DNA from: JBLKSS01 sp047607725
Lineage (GTDB): Bacteria > Pseudomonadota > Gammaproteobacteria > Enterobacterales > Enterobacteriaceae
Direction of reading: 5' to 3'
Length of the DNA: 8,884 bases
NCBI RefSeq assembly: GCF_047607725.1
Contig: NZ_JBLKSS010000102.1
Coordinates: 1 to 8,884, forward strand
Each line of letters begins with the position of its first letter. Within the stretch, counting starts at the first letter, position 1. The position numbers and the translations under genes were made by a program. Positions 1 to 6,735 of this stretch are shown one piece after another. Below the pieces are notes generated by a model that searched no databases, had not been told where the DNA came from, and was given only the letters and a program-made list of their open reading frames with translations.

Positions 1-141
1 TATCATCGCCGGATTATCCATGATCTGACAGCCGTCCCTTATAGGATGCGGGTTCACTAGGCATCGTAGTGGAACATATTCTTACCGGGCCATACAACAA
101 ACCCACCAATAATTCAAGACGTCCTCCACGGGGCGCTTACA
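1..141. mobile_element. Right end of a terminal-inverted-repeat element (copy 1, partial)
   Basis: These 141 bases repeat exactly, apart from one N, at 6935-7075, where they form the right end of a complete 340-bp element. The last 51 bases (91-141) are the right inverted repeat, ending ...GGGGCGCTTACA; the rest of this copy lies left of the window. The element sits inside glnG: minus-strand glnG reads correctly up to GAATTATT and then enters the element end TGTAAGCGCC. The junction is ambiguous by a base or so (140/141) because T or G could belong to either side. The GTAAGCG...CGCTTAC ends resemble those of IS66-family elements (an inference from the ends only). No transposase is visible in this part. 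Confidence 0.85.
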
Positions 142-772
142 ATAATTCCGACTCAATCAAATCCTTCGGGATCGCCGCCATGTTGAGCGCGATAAACGGC
201 GCCTTGGCGCGTGGACTATGGCGATGCAGGGCGTGGGCCAACAGTTCTTTGCCGGTGCCGGACTCGCCGTTGATAAGGACGCTGATAGACGAGCGCGACA
301 GCCGACCGATAATGCGGAACACATCCTGCATCGCCGGCGCCTCGCCGATGATGTCGACGGTGGGGCCGCTGGCGGGCTGACTGCGGGACGGCGGCGGCTG
401 TTCCAGGTAGTGGCTGACGGCGCGTTCCACCAGCGCCACCGCTTCGTCGATATCGAACGGTTTAGGTAAATAGTCAAACGCCCCTTGCTGATAGGCGCTG
501 ACTGCGGCATCCAGATCGGAGTGGGCGGTCATGATGATGACGGGCAGCATCGGGTGACACTGTTTGATTTGTTTGAGCAATGCCAGCCCGTCCATGCCGG
601 GCATGCGAATATCGGACAACAGCACGTCCGGCGTTTGGGTGGCGAGCGCGTCCAGCACCTGGCTGCCACCTTCAAAGGTGGTGCAGGTCAACCCGGCTCC
701 AGTGAGTGCGCGTTCAAGCACCCAGCGGATGGAGCTATCATCGTCGACGATCCAGACTATCCCTCGTTGCAT
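137..772 (-). pseudogene. glnG: Truncated nitrogen regulator NtrC (GlnG), receiver domain plus start of AAA+ domain
   Basis: NtrC is the response regulator that, when phosphorylated by NtrB, activates sigma-54 promoters of nitrogen-assimilation genes such as glnA. The remnant has 211 codons against about 469 in the full protein. It keeps the receiver domain (residues 1-120) with the acidic pocket D11/D12, the phospho-acceptor D54 in LLSDIRMPG and the KPFD lysine motif, and then the start of the AAA+ domain with Walker A GESGTGKE near 165-172. It ends at IESEL, where the repeated element supplies an in-frame TAA (137-139). Lost are the GAFTGA sigma-54 contact loop, which would follow almost at once, Walker B, the arginine finger and the DNA-binding helix-turn-helix, so it cannot activate transcription. 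The ATG at 770-772 was chosen because MQRGIVW matches NtrC starts and a GAGG overlapping the glnL stop gives a ribosome site; glnL ends only 8 bases upstream. Upstream in-frame ATGs lie inside glnL and are not used. Confidence 0.95.
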
Positions 773-780
773 ACAGAACC

Positions 781-1831
781 TCACTGGCGAATAGGCAGGT
801 ATACCGAAAACTCGGTATGTCCCGGCCAACTGTTAAATTCAATCTTTCCTGAATTCTGATCGATCAGACTGCGGGCGATGGAGAGGCCCAGGCCGGTGCC
901 CCCTTCACGGCCGCTGACCATGGGATAAAACAGCGTATCCTGCAATTGCGCCGGGATCCCCGGGCCGTCGTCCTCGATATCAATGCGCGCCACCAGCCGG
1001 TAACATACCCCGTGCAGCGTCAGCTGGAAGGCGGTACGCGTTCTGAGGGTGATGGTGCCGCCCTCCCCCCCCCAGCGCCTGCAGCGAGTTGCGGGTGATA
1101 TTCAGCAATACCTGCTCCATCTGATCCGGATCGTGGGTCAACTCCGGCAGGCTGGGATCATAATCCCGCACCAGGGTGACATTATCCGGCATTTCAAGCG
1201 ACACAAGCTTAAACACCCGTTCGCAGACTTGATGAATACTTTGCGTGACGTGCATCCCGGGCTCTTGGGGACCCAGTAAGCGGTCGACTAGGTTGCGCAA
1301 CCGATCCGCCTGCTCGATGATCACTTTCGTGTATTCCGTCAACGCCGGGTCGGGCAGCGCCTTGGCCAGCAGCTAGGCCGCGCCGCGCAGTCCACCGAGG
1401 GGATTTTTGATCTCATGGGCGAGGCCGCGCACCAGATCCCGCGCCGCGACCTGTTGAGCGTGCTGAAGCTGCTCTTGGCTAAGGCGGCGTTGGTTATCCA
1501 TCGGCGCCAGCTCCATCAGAATAGTCTCTTCCGGCAGCCGCCGCGCGGTCAGCGACAGGATGTGCGCCCTGCCGTCCACCACCAGCGTCACTTCGTTATC
1601 GGTAAACCCCTGGCCGGCGTCCAGGCTTTCACGCATCAGCTCGACATTAAGGGAAAAATAGCCCAGCAGTTCGGGCAGCGGGGTGCCGAACAGCTTACGT
1701 GAGCTTTGCGCCAGCAGCAGCTGCGCCGCCGGGTTGGCGTATTGCACCGCCAGATCATTATCCAGCAGCAAGATACTGGTGATTAACGAATTAAGGATCT
1801 GCCCAGCTTCGGGCAGTGTGCCGGTTGCCAT
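781..1831 (-). pseudogene. glnL: Nitrogen sensor kinase NtrB (GlnL), broken by a nonsense codon and a frameshift
   Basis: NtrB is the cytosolic histidine kinase/phosphatase that, under PII control, sets the phosphorylation state of NtrC. All parts of the family are readable: PAS domain (about 5-110), dimerisation/phosphoacceptor helix with H139 in RGLAHEIKNPLGG, N box (NITRNSLQAL), G1 box (DDGPGIP) and G2 box (GREGGTGLGLS), ending SVYLPIRQ. Two lesions break it. Codon 153, CAG in relatives, is TAG (1373-1375). A run of nine G on the coding strand (1065-1073) shifts the frame between LQALG and EGGTITLRT. From ATG (1829-1831) to TGA (781-783) the span is 1051 bases, exactly one more than a 349-residue protein plus stop needs, so the frameshift is best read as one extra G. 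The first 152 codons could still be made but lack the ATPase domain. A GGGAG sits upstream of the ATG. Either lesion alone would inactivate the kinase; the G-run change could be a sequencing error, the TAG less likely so. Confidence 0.95.
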
Positions 1832-1911
1832 TTAGCAGTCTCCCGCACTCAGTTAGTACAAAGCGATCGGTTATCGGTGATTGCGCATGGCTGCGCGCCA
1901 GGTTTGGTGGA

Positions 1912-1937
1912 GAAAAAAGCCCATCCGGAGATGGGCT
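1912..1937 (-). terminator. Rho-independent terminator after glnA
   Basis: On the minus strand an 8-bp perfect stem, AGCCCATC/GATGGGCT (1930-1937 pairing with 1918-1925), with a 4-base loop is followed by a run of six T. It lies 33 bases past the glnA stop. It should end or reduce glnA transcripts before glnL, as the intercistronic terminator does in E. coli. Confidence 0.88.
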
Positions 1938-1969
1938 GAAGTTTCCACGGCAACAAAAAACTCGGGCGA
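1913..1969 (-). ncRNA. Possible glnA 3'-UTR-derived sRNA (GlnZ-like)
   Basis: In E. coli and Salmonella the 3' end of glnA mRNA is processed to the Hfq-dependent sRNA GlnZ, which uses the glnA terminator. Here the 57 bases from the glnA stop to the terminator T run have the general form of such an RNA: a short unpaired stretch, an AT-rich patch (GTTTTTTGTTG on the minus strand) and a terminator hairpin with a T tail. I cannot align it to GlnZ from memory, so this rests on position and architecture only. Confidence 0.25.
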
Positions 1970-3388
1970 TTAAACACTGTAGTACAGCTCGAACTCCACC
2001 GGGTGCGGCGTCATGCGTACGCGATCGTTTTCTTCCGTGCGCAGCGCGATATAGGCATCGATGGTGTCGTCGGTGAATACGCCAGCGCGGGTCAGGAACT
2101 CGCGATCCGCATCCAGGGCGTTCAATGCCTCCTCAAGGGAGCCGGCCACGGTTGGGATTTCGCTGGCTTCTTCCGCCGGCAGATCGTAGAGGTTCTTATC
2201 CATGGCGTCGCCAGGATGGATTTTGTTGATAATACCGTCCAGGCCGGCCATCAGCAGCGCGGAGAACGCCAGGTACGGGTTGGCGGCCGGATCCGGGAAG
2301 CGCACTTCGATACGGCGTGCTTTCGGGCTGGCAACCACCGGAATACGGATGGAGGCGGAACGGTTGCGGGCGGAATAAGCCAGCATGACCGGCGCTTCAT
2401 AACCCGGGACCAAACGCTTGTAGGAGTTGGTGGTCGGGTTGGTCAGGGCATTGATCGCTTTAGCGTGCTTAATTACGCCGCCGATATAGAACAGGGCCGC
2501 TTCGGACAGGCCGCCGTATTTGTCGCCGGAAAATAGGTTGTTGCCGTCTTTGCTCAGCGACATATGGCAGTGCATGCCGGAACCGTTATCGCCGAAAATC
2601 GGCTTGGGCATAAAGGTTGCGGTTTTACCGAATACGTGCGCAACGTTATGCACGACGTATTTGTAGATCTGGATTTCATCAGCTTTTTTGGTCAGGGTGT
2701 TGAAGCGGGTAGCCACTTCATTCTGGCCGGCGGTAGCCACTTCATGATGATGCGCTTCCACGACCAGGCCCATTTCCGCCATGGTCAAGCACATGGTGGA
2801 GCGCAGATCCTGTGAGGAATCCACCGGCGGCACCGGGAAATAACCGCCCTTCACGCCCGGACGGTGGCCTTTGTTGCCGCCTTCATAAGCTTTACCGGTG
2901 TTCCAGGCCGCTTCGATATCGTCGATTGCCACATGCGAGCCGGAAATCGAGGTGCCGAAACGAATGTCGTCGAACAGGAAGAATTCGGGCTCCGGTCCAA
3001 ACAACACCTGATCGGCGATGCCGGAATATTTCAGAAAGTCTTCCGCACGCTTGGCGATGGAACGAGGATCGCGATCGTAGCCCTGCATGGTTGCCGGCTC
3101 AAGGATGTCGCAGCGGATGATGAGCGTCGATTCTTCATAGAACGGATTCATCACGGCGGAGGATGCGTCGGGCATCAATACCATGTCGGATTCGTTGATG
3201 CCTTTCCAGCCGCCGATGGAGGAGCCGTCGAACATCTTGCCTTCTTCAAAGAAGTCATCCACCTCTTCTTTTTTGACCGGCGCAGGAATGGTAACGTGCT
3301 GCTCTTTACCTTTGGTATCGGTGAAACGTAAGTCGATGAATTTTACTTCATGTTCTTTAAGCATCGACATGACTTGTTCAACGGACAT
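1970..3388 (-). CDS. glnA: Glutamine synthetase type I (GlnA), intact
   Basis: The enzyme makes glutamine from glutamate, ammonia and ATP, the main ammonia-assimilation step; it works in the cytosol as a dodecamer. The 472-residue product is full length (E. coli 469). Numbered with the initiating Met, it has the metal and substrate ligands E133, E135, E216, E224, H273, E361 and R363, the D54/S57 ammonium-site loop (MFDGSS) and the adenylylation tyrosine Y401 in NLYDLP, each offset from the known enzyme by a small N-terminal insertion. The three extra residues lie at about 37-45 (PVKKEEVDD, just before FFEEGKMF). The ATG at 3386-3388 follows GGGAG by about 10 bases. The gene leads the glnA-glnL-glnG operon, is transcribed from a sigma-54 promoter about 72 bases upstream and ends before a terminator. 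No lesion is seen, in contrast to the two genes downstream. Confidence 0.98.
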   Translation of the reverse strand: MSVEQVMSMLKEHEVKFIDLRFTDTKGKEQHVTIPAPVKKEEVDDFFEEGKMFDGSSIGGWKGINESDMVLMPDASSAVMNPFYEESTLIIRCDILEPATMQGYDRDPRSIAKRAEDFLKYSGIADQVLFGPEPEFFLFDDIRFGTSISGSHVAIDDIEAAWNTGKAYEGGNKGHRPGVKGGYFPVPPVDSSQDLRSTMCLTMAEMGLVVEAHHHEVATAGQNEVATRFNTLTKKADEIQIYKYVVHNVAHVFGKTATFMPKPIFGDNGSGMHCHMSLSKDGNNLFSGDKYGGLSEAALFYIGGVIKHAKAINALTNPTTNSYKRLVPGYEAPVMLAYSARNRSASIRIPVVASPKARRIEVRFPDPAANPYLAFSALLMAGLDGIINKIHPGDAMDKNLYDLPAEEASEIPTVAGSLEEALNALDADREFLTRAGVFTDDTIDAYIALRTEENDRVRMTPHPVEFELYYSV

Positions 3389-3470
3389 AACTCATATTCT
3401 CCCGGATGTTGCTTGTCGTCGTCGTGGAACGAACGCCTATGGATTGAATTTTCTGGCTTGCATAGTCTAA

Positions 3471-3487
3471 AGCTAAAACTGTGCCAA
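3471..3487 (-). promoter_or_regulatory. Sigma-54 promoter of glnA (glnAp2 equivalent)
   Basis: The minus strand reads TTGGCAC-AGTTT-TAGCT, matching the -24/-12 consensus TGGCAC-N5-TTGCA with GG and GC exactly spaced, and closely resembling the E. coli glnAp2 core as I recall it. With the -12 C at 3472, the start falls near 3460, giving a leader of about 72 bases, as in E. coli. Firing would need a bacterial enhancer-binding protein, normally NtrC, which is truncated in this window. Confidence 0.9.
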
Positions 3488-3560
3488 CATTGCCAAACCG
3501 GCGCGAAACGCTGTGCCGCTGTCTTTTGCTGCACGGGTTGCTGCACCAGATTGGCCGGAT

Positions 3561-3577
3561 TGAACCATATTAGTGCA
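3561..3577 (-). promoter_or_regulatory. NtrC box, promoter-proximal (centre about -109)
   Basis: The minus strand reads TGCACTAATATGGTTCA, a 17-bp dyad close to the NtrC consensus TGCACCA-N3-TGGTGCA. Its centre (3569) is about 109 bases upstream of the inferred glnA start, matching the E. coli strong site at -108. Confidence 0.8.
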
Positions 3578-3592
3578 TTTGACGAAAAGGTG

Positions 3593-3609
3593 GGCACTAT
3601 TTTGGTGCA
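3593..3609 (-). promoter_or_regulatory. NtrC box, promoter-distal (centre about -141)
   Basis: The minus strand reads TGCACCAAAATAGTGCC, with a perfect left half-site. Its centre (3601) is 32 bases, three helical turns, from the proximal box. The spacing and the position at about -141 match the paired E. coli enhancer sites at -140 and -108, at which NtrC dimers cooperate and oligomerise. Confidence 0.82.
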
Positions 3610-3695
3610 TAGGGTGGGGCGGGATGAAATTTTGCACCGGGACAGGGATGCGGCGGCGCGCAAAATGACGCAATCGCCAAGAACGACGGATCTTG

Positions 3696-3724
3696 TTTAG
3701 TCCCTCGCCTAATACGTGTACAAT
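3696..3724 (+). promoter_or_regulatory. Candidate sigma-70 promoter for typA
   Basis: TACAAT (3719-3724) makes a good -10 element, 17 bases after TTTAGT (3696-3701), a weak -35. The start would be near 3731, some 26 bases before the typA start codon. This comes from pattern matching only; the weak -35 keeps confidence moderate. Confidence 0.45.
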
Positions 3725-3756
3725 AACGTGCTATTTCTAATGCCTGAGGCAAAGTT

Positions 3757-5568
3757 GTGATCGAAAATCTGCGTAACATCGCCATCATCGCGCACGTAGA
3801 CCATGGTAAAACTACCCTGGTTGACAAATTGTTGCAACAATCCGGCACGCTCGGTGACCGCAACGATGCAACCGAACGCGTGATGGACTCCAATGATTTG
3901 GAGAAAGAGCGTGGGATTACCATCCTCGCTAAAAATACCGCCATCAACTGGCGCGACTACCGTATCAACATCGTCGATACCCCGGGACACGCCGATTTCG
4001 GCGGCGAAGTTGAGCGCGTGATGTCGATGGTTGACTCGGTATTGCTGCTGGTCGATGCCATGGATGGTCCGATGCCCCAGACCCGTTTCGTGACGCAGAA
4101 AGCGTTCGCCTATGGTCTGAAACCTATCGTGGTCATTAACAAAGTTGACCGCCCCGGCGCGCGACCCGACTGGGTGGTGGATCAGGTCTTCGATCTGTTC
4201 GTCAACCTGGGCGCCACCGACGAGCAGCTCGATTTTCCGATCGTCTACGCATCCGCGCTGAACGGTATCGCCGGTCTGGAACATGAAGAAATGGCCGACG
4301 ACATGACCCCGCTGTTTGAGTCCATCGTGAAAAACGTCGAGGCGCCGAAGGTCGACGTCGACGGGCCATTCCAGATGCAGATTTCCCAGCTTGACTACAA
4401 CAGCTATGTGGGCGTTATCGGCGTCGGCCGCATCAAGCGCGGCTCGGTGAAACCCAACCAGAACGTGACGGTGGTGGACAGCGAAGGCAAACGCCGCAAC
4501 GGTAAAGTGGGTCAGGTTCTGGGCCATATGGGCCTGCAGCGTATCGAATCCAAACTGGCTGAAGCCGGCGATATCATCGCGATCACCGGGCTGGGCGAGC
4601 TGAATATTTCCGATACCATTTGCGATCCGGCTCAGGTTGAAGCGCTGCCGCCGCTGACGGTTGACGAACCGACCGTTTCCATGTCGTTCGGCGTCAATAC
4701 CTCGCCGTTCTGCGGTAAAGAAGGGAAATACGTTACCTCCCGCCAGATCCTGGAACGTCTGAATAAAGAATTGGTGCACAACGTGGCGCTGCGCGTGGAA
4801 GAAAGCGAAGATCCGGACACCTTCCGCGTTTCCGGCCGCGGCGAGCTGCACTTGTCGGTGCTTATCGAGAATATGCGTCGCGAAGGGTTCGAGATCGCCG
4901 TTTCCCGGCCGAAAGTCATTTTCCGTACCGTCGATGGCGCCAAGCAAGAGCCGTTTGAGTCGGTGACGCTGGATATTGAAGAGCAGCATCAGGGGCCGGT
5001 CATGGAAGCCATGGGCATCCGTAAGGGCGAGATGCGCGACATGCTGCCGGACGGTAAAGGCCGCATCCGTCTGGATTACGTGATTCCGAGCCGGGGGCTG
5101 ATTGGTTTCCGTACCGATTTCCTGACCATGACCTCGGGCACGGGTCTGTTGTATTCCACCTTCAGCCACTACGACGACGTGCGTCCTGGGGAAATCGGCC
5201 AGCGCCAGAACGGCGTGCTGATCTCCAACGGCCAGGGCAAGGCGGTGGCTTACGCCCTGTACAACCTGCAGGATCGCGGACGTCTGTTTCTGGGCCACGG
5301 CGCGGAAGTTTATGAAGGCCAGATTATCGGTATTCACACCCGCTCCAACGATCTGACGGTGAACTGTCTGACCGGTAAGAAGCTGACCAACATGCGCGCT
5401 TCCGGTACCGACGAAGCCACCACCCTGATGCCGGCGATCAAGATGTCTTTGGAACAGGCGTTGGAATTCATCGATGATGATGAATTGGTGGAAGTAACGC
5501 CGCAATCGATCCGTTTGCGTAAGCGTTATCTGACCGAAAACGAGCGTAAGCGCGCTAATCGCTCATAA
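3757..5568 (+). CDS. typA: Ribosome-associated GTPase TypA/BipA, intact
   Basis: TypA is a translational GTPase that binds the ribosome and helps 50S subunit assembly and growth under stress, especially cold. The 603-residue product (E. coli 607) has every G motif: G1 AHVDHGKTT (12-20), G2 RGIT (52-55), G3 DTPGH (74-78), G4 NKVD (128-131) and G5 SAL (166-168). These are followed by the beta-barrel domain II, an EF-G-like domain III, the domain V-like region and the TypA-specific C-terminal domain (DYVIPSRGLIGFR, GTGLLYSTFSHYD, NDLTVNCLTGKKLTNMR). It starts at GTG (3757-3759), chosen because VIENLRNIAIIAHVDHGK aligns with the family N-terminus and GAGG (3746-3749) lies 7 bases upstream. The C-terminus ends KRANRS, slightly shorter than in E. 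coli. It is divergent from glnA, as in E. coli, monocistronic here, and closed by a strong terminator. No lesion is seen. Confidence 0.98.
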   Translation: MIENLRNIAIIAHVDHGKTTLVDKLLQQSGTLGDRNDATERVMDSNDLEKERGITILAKNTAINWRDYRINIVDTPGHADFGGEVERVMSMVDSVLLLVDAMDGPMPQTRFVTQKAFAYGLKPIVVINKVDRPGARPDWVVDQVFDLFVNLGATDEQLDFPIVYASALNGIAGLEHEEMADDMTPLFESIVKNVEAPKVDVDGPFQMQISQLDYNSYVGVIGVGRIKRGSVKPNQNVTVVDSEGKRRNGKVGQVLGHMGLQRIESKLAEAGDIIAITGLGELNISDTICDPAQVEALPPLTVDEPTVSMSFGVNTSPFCGKEGKYVTSRQILERLNKELVHNVALRVEESEDPDTFRVSGRGELHLSVLIENMRREGFEIAVSRPKVIFRTVDGAKQEPFESVTLDIEEQHQGPVMEAMGIRKGEMRDMLPDGKGRIRLDYVIPSRGLIGFRTDFLTMTSGTGLLYSTFSHYDDVRPGEIGQRQNGVLISNGQGKAVAYALYNLQDRGRLFLGHGAEVYEGQIIGIHTRSNDLTVNCLTGKKLTNMRASGTDEATTLMPAIKMSLEQALEFIDDDELVEVTPQSIRLRKRYLTENERKRANRS

Positions 5569-5601
5569 CGGCTGACGCCCGCCGGGCGAACCGAGACCGC
5601 G

Positions 5602-5636
5602 ATGCCGGTTGACTCAGGTCAACCGGCATTTTTTTT
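5602..5636 (+). terminator. Rho-independent terminator of typA
   Basis: A perfect 12-bp stem ATGCCGGTTGAC/GTCAACCGGCAT (5602-5613 with 5618-5629) with a TCAG loop is followed by a T tract to 5636. It starts 34 bases past the typA stop. The opposite strand has no comparable T run, so it does not serve the convergent deoR remnant. Confidence 0.95.
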
Positions 5637-5723
5637 GCCGCCCGCCACCGCGCCGGGACCGGCGTCAGCCCTGTTCCGCTACCCTGGCTGGCCGCCTTCT
5701 ATCACAACGGCGAGTCGTCGGCG
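5637..5723. other. Spacer between typA terminator and deoR remnant; synteny breakpoint
   Basis: These GC-rich bases join typA to deoR, genes that are far apart in E. coli. I see no IS end, promoter or recognisable gene remnant, and no terminator for deoR. The rearrangement point that brought the two genes together should lie in or near this stretch. Confidence 0.5.
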
Positions 5724-6335
5724 TTACATCCCGTCATAGCGCAGCATGATGACCTGCTGCCGACAGTAATCAACGAATTTCTGGGCTGGCCGTCTATCGG
5801 TAATTAACGCTGAAAATGCGGTTAGCGGGCCAATACGGGCAGGGCGTACGTAATCGAATTTACCGTGATCGACCACCAGAATAGCGTGCTGCGCCATGGC
5901 GAGCGCGCGCTGTTTCAGCGCCAGTTCATCGAAATGGAAGCAAGTGGCGCCGCGTTGCAGGCACAGATCCGCCGCGGAGAAGAAAGACTTGGTAGGACAG
6001 ATATCATCAAGCTGCGAATGGGTCGTCAGCGGCGTAAAGGTGGCGTTGGCGAGGTGATACCGCCCGCCGCACAATATGGCGTTACAACGTGGTTTTTCCC
6101 GCAGCGCCAAAAAGGTGTTTAGCGAATAGCAAACAGCGGTAAACGCCAGATCGTCATCAATGGCGTCAATGATAAACGGCGTGGTGGTGCCGCAATCGAA
6201 AAACAGCGTTTCGTCCGGTTCGACCAGCGCCACCGCGTTGTTGTGCGGCGCGGTGACCACATAGCCGCCAAGCAGGACCACCGACGCCAATTCAGCGCTT
6301 AAATCCCGGCTGACGGTCATCTCGGAAACGCCAAG
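5724..6335 (-). pseudogene. deoR: Deoxyribonucleoside repressor DeoR, remnant
   Basis: DeoR represses the deo genes for deoxyribonucleoside catabolism and is induced by deoxyribose-5-phosphate. The remnant matches E. coli DeoR closely over the sensor domain: LVEPDETLFFDCGTTTPF, FTAVCYSLNTFLALREKP, GATCFHFDEL and ILVVDHGKFDYVRPARIG. Two lesions are clear. First, it begins inside the helix-turn-helix at LGVSEMTVSRDL: about 30 N-terminal residues are missing and the next bases are the IS21-family end. Second, about 22 residues are missing in frame between GGYVV and LVEPD (near 6231-6250), a stretch that links the DNA-binding and effector domains. An ATG at 6318-6320 would allow a 198-residue product, but half the recognition motif would be gone. 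In E. coli deoR lies beside dacC, not typA, so this location is rearranged. It is called a pseudogene; the identity as DeoR rather than another DeoR-family member is strong. Confidence 0.9.
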
Positions 6336-6336
6336 T

Positions 6337-6428
6337 GCAGATTCCGACGTATCCGATCATCTGTTCCGGCGACATCCGATCAGTTATTCCGATATTTTCC
6401 GATCACCCATTCCAGTGATATTCGATCA
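6337..6428. repeat. Four 23-bp iterons at the IS21-family end
   Basis: The sequence CGATCA ends at 6359, 6382, 6405 and 6428, an exact 23-base period. Each unit has a second conserved block, TTCC or TTCCG, about 15 bases earlier (ATTCCG-N4-ATCCGATCA style). Such repeated blocks near the ends of IS21-family elements are thought to be transposase (IstA) binding sites. Confidence 0.85.
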
Positions 6429-6478
6429 CGTGTTCGCTCATCTTCTAACTCGGTTTTAGTCTATTTTTTCTGTGCTGG

Positions 6479-6735
6479 CTACTCCTTGCTCTTTGCGTAG
6501 TGATTCGCCTTTAAGTTCCAGTCGATAGCTGGGGTGTGTACTAGCCGATCGAGTAACGCGTCAGCTGTCGTGGGATTTTCTATCAGTCCATACCATTTTT
6601 TTACCGGCAGTTGACTGATCAGGATGCTGCTACTTTTGTCATAACGATCTTCCATCACCTCCAACAGCATCGTTGCCTGCATCGGACTCATTGATTCCAG
6701 GCCCAAGTCGTCCAAGAGCAGTAACTCTATTTTTT
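6479..6735 (-). pseudogene. istB: istB, C-terminal fragment (IS21-family ATPase helper)
   Basis: IstB is the AAA+ ATPase that helps the IstA transposase in IS21-family transposition. About 84 codons remain of roughly 250. They include Walker B (IELLLLDDLG, at the very start of the fragment) followed by LESMSP, the sensor-like region EDRYDKSSSILISQLPVKKWY and ADALLDRLVH, typical of the IstB C-terminal half. The stop is TAG at 6479-6481. Walker A and the N-terminal domain are lost where the 340-bp element begins (6736), with the istB reading frame open right up to that junction. It cannot be functional. Confidence 0.92.

Larger units (their letters stand above)
1832..1969 (-). other. glnA-glnL intercistronic region
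   Basis: This 138-base spacer holds the glnA 3' untranslated region with a terminator hairpin (given separately), then about 80 bases before glnL. In E. coli the equivalent spacer has an attenuating terminator and a weak glnL promoter overlapped by an NtrC site. Here I see a perfect 5-bp dyad GCGCA/TGCGC (1883-1896, 4-base loop) in about the right place, but it does not fit the NtrC consensus TGCACC-N5-GGTGCA, so I do not call it an operator. I could not identify a convincing -35/-10 pair for glnL. Confidence 0.5.
3389..3756. promoter_or_regulatory. Divergent glnA-typA control region (368 bases without a gene)
   Basis: The region separates divergent glnA and typA. It holds the glnA leader (3389-3460), the sigma-54 promoter, two NtrC boxes and a candidate sigma-70 promoter for typA, each listed separately. 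In E. coli a second, sigma-70 promoter (glnAp1) starts about 187 bases before glnA, which would fall near 3575 and be covered by the NtrC boxes; I could not pick out its -10/-35 with confidence. Further TGCAC/GTGCA half-sites near 3522-3546 may be weak NtrC sites. No coding sequence was recognised here. Confidence 0.8.
6336..6735 (-). mobile_element. IS21-family element, 3' remnant
   Basis: This holds the terminal iterons and the 3' end of istB from an IS21-family element. One end is inside deoR at about 6336 (TGCAGATTCCGACG..., starting with the TG typical of the family). The other side is cut by the 340-bp inverted-repeat element at 6736, so istA and most of istB are absent. The element boundary was placed where deoR coding stops; it could be off by a few bases. 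Confidence 0.8.

Noticed and set aside
69..380. Plus-strand open frame from GTG in the repeat running into glnG antisense
   Set aside because: It consists of inverted-repeat sequence followed by the antisense of a conserved gene; the same start recurs at 7003. Only the possible use as an elyC start is kept as a finding.
1882..1898. GCGCA/TGCGC dyad considered as an NtrC operator for glnL
   Set aside because: It is in a plausible place but does not match TGCACC-N5-GGTGCA and has too short a spacing.
2003..3331. Several plus-strand open frames opposite glnA
   Set aside because: They are antisense shadows of an intact, highly conserved gene.
3709..5505. A 598-codon open frame on the minus strand covering almost all of typA
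   Set aside because: It is a codon-bias shadow of typA: it matches no family I know, has His/Gln/Asp-rich low-information composition, and the plus-strand frame is a full-length conserved GTPase with all motifs.
5637..5780. Plus-strand open reading past typA (PWLAAFYHNGESS...) considered as a gene remnant
   Set aside because: It has no start codon or recognisable family, and it overlaps the antisense of the deoR 3' end.
6337..6428. Regular repeats considered as a CRISPR array
   Set aside because: The 23-base period leaves no room for spacers, the units are imperfect, and they lie at an IS21-family end where such iterons are expected.
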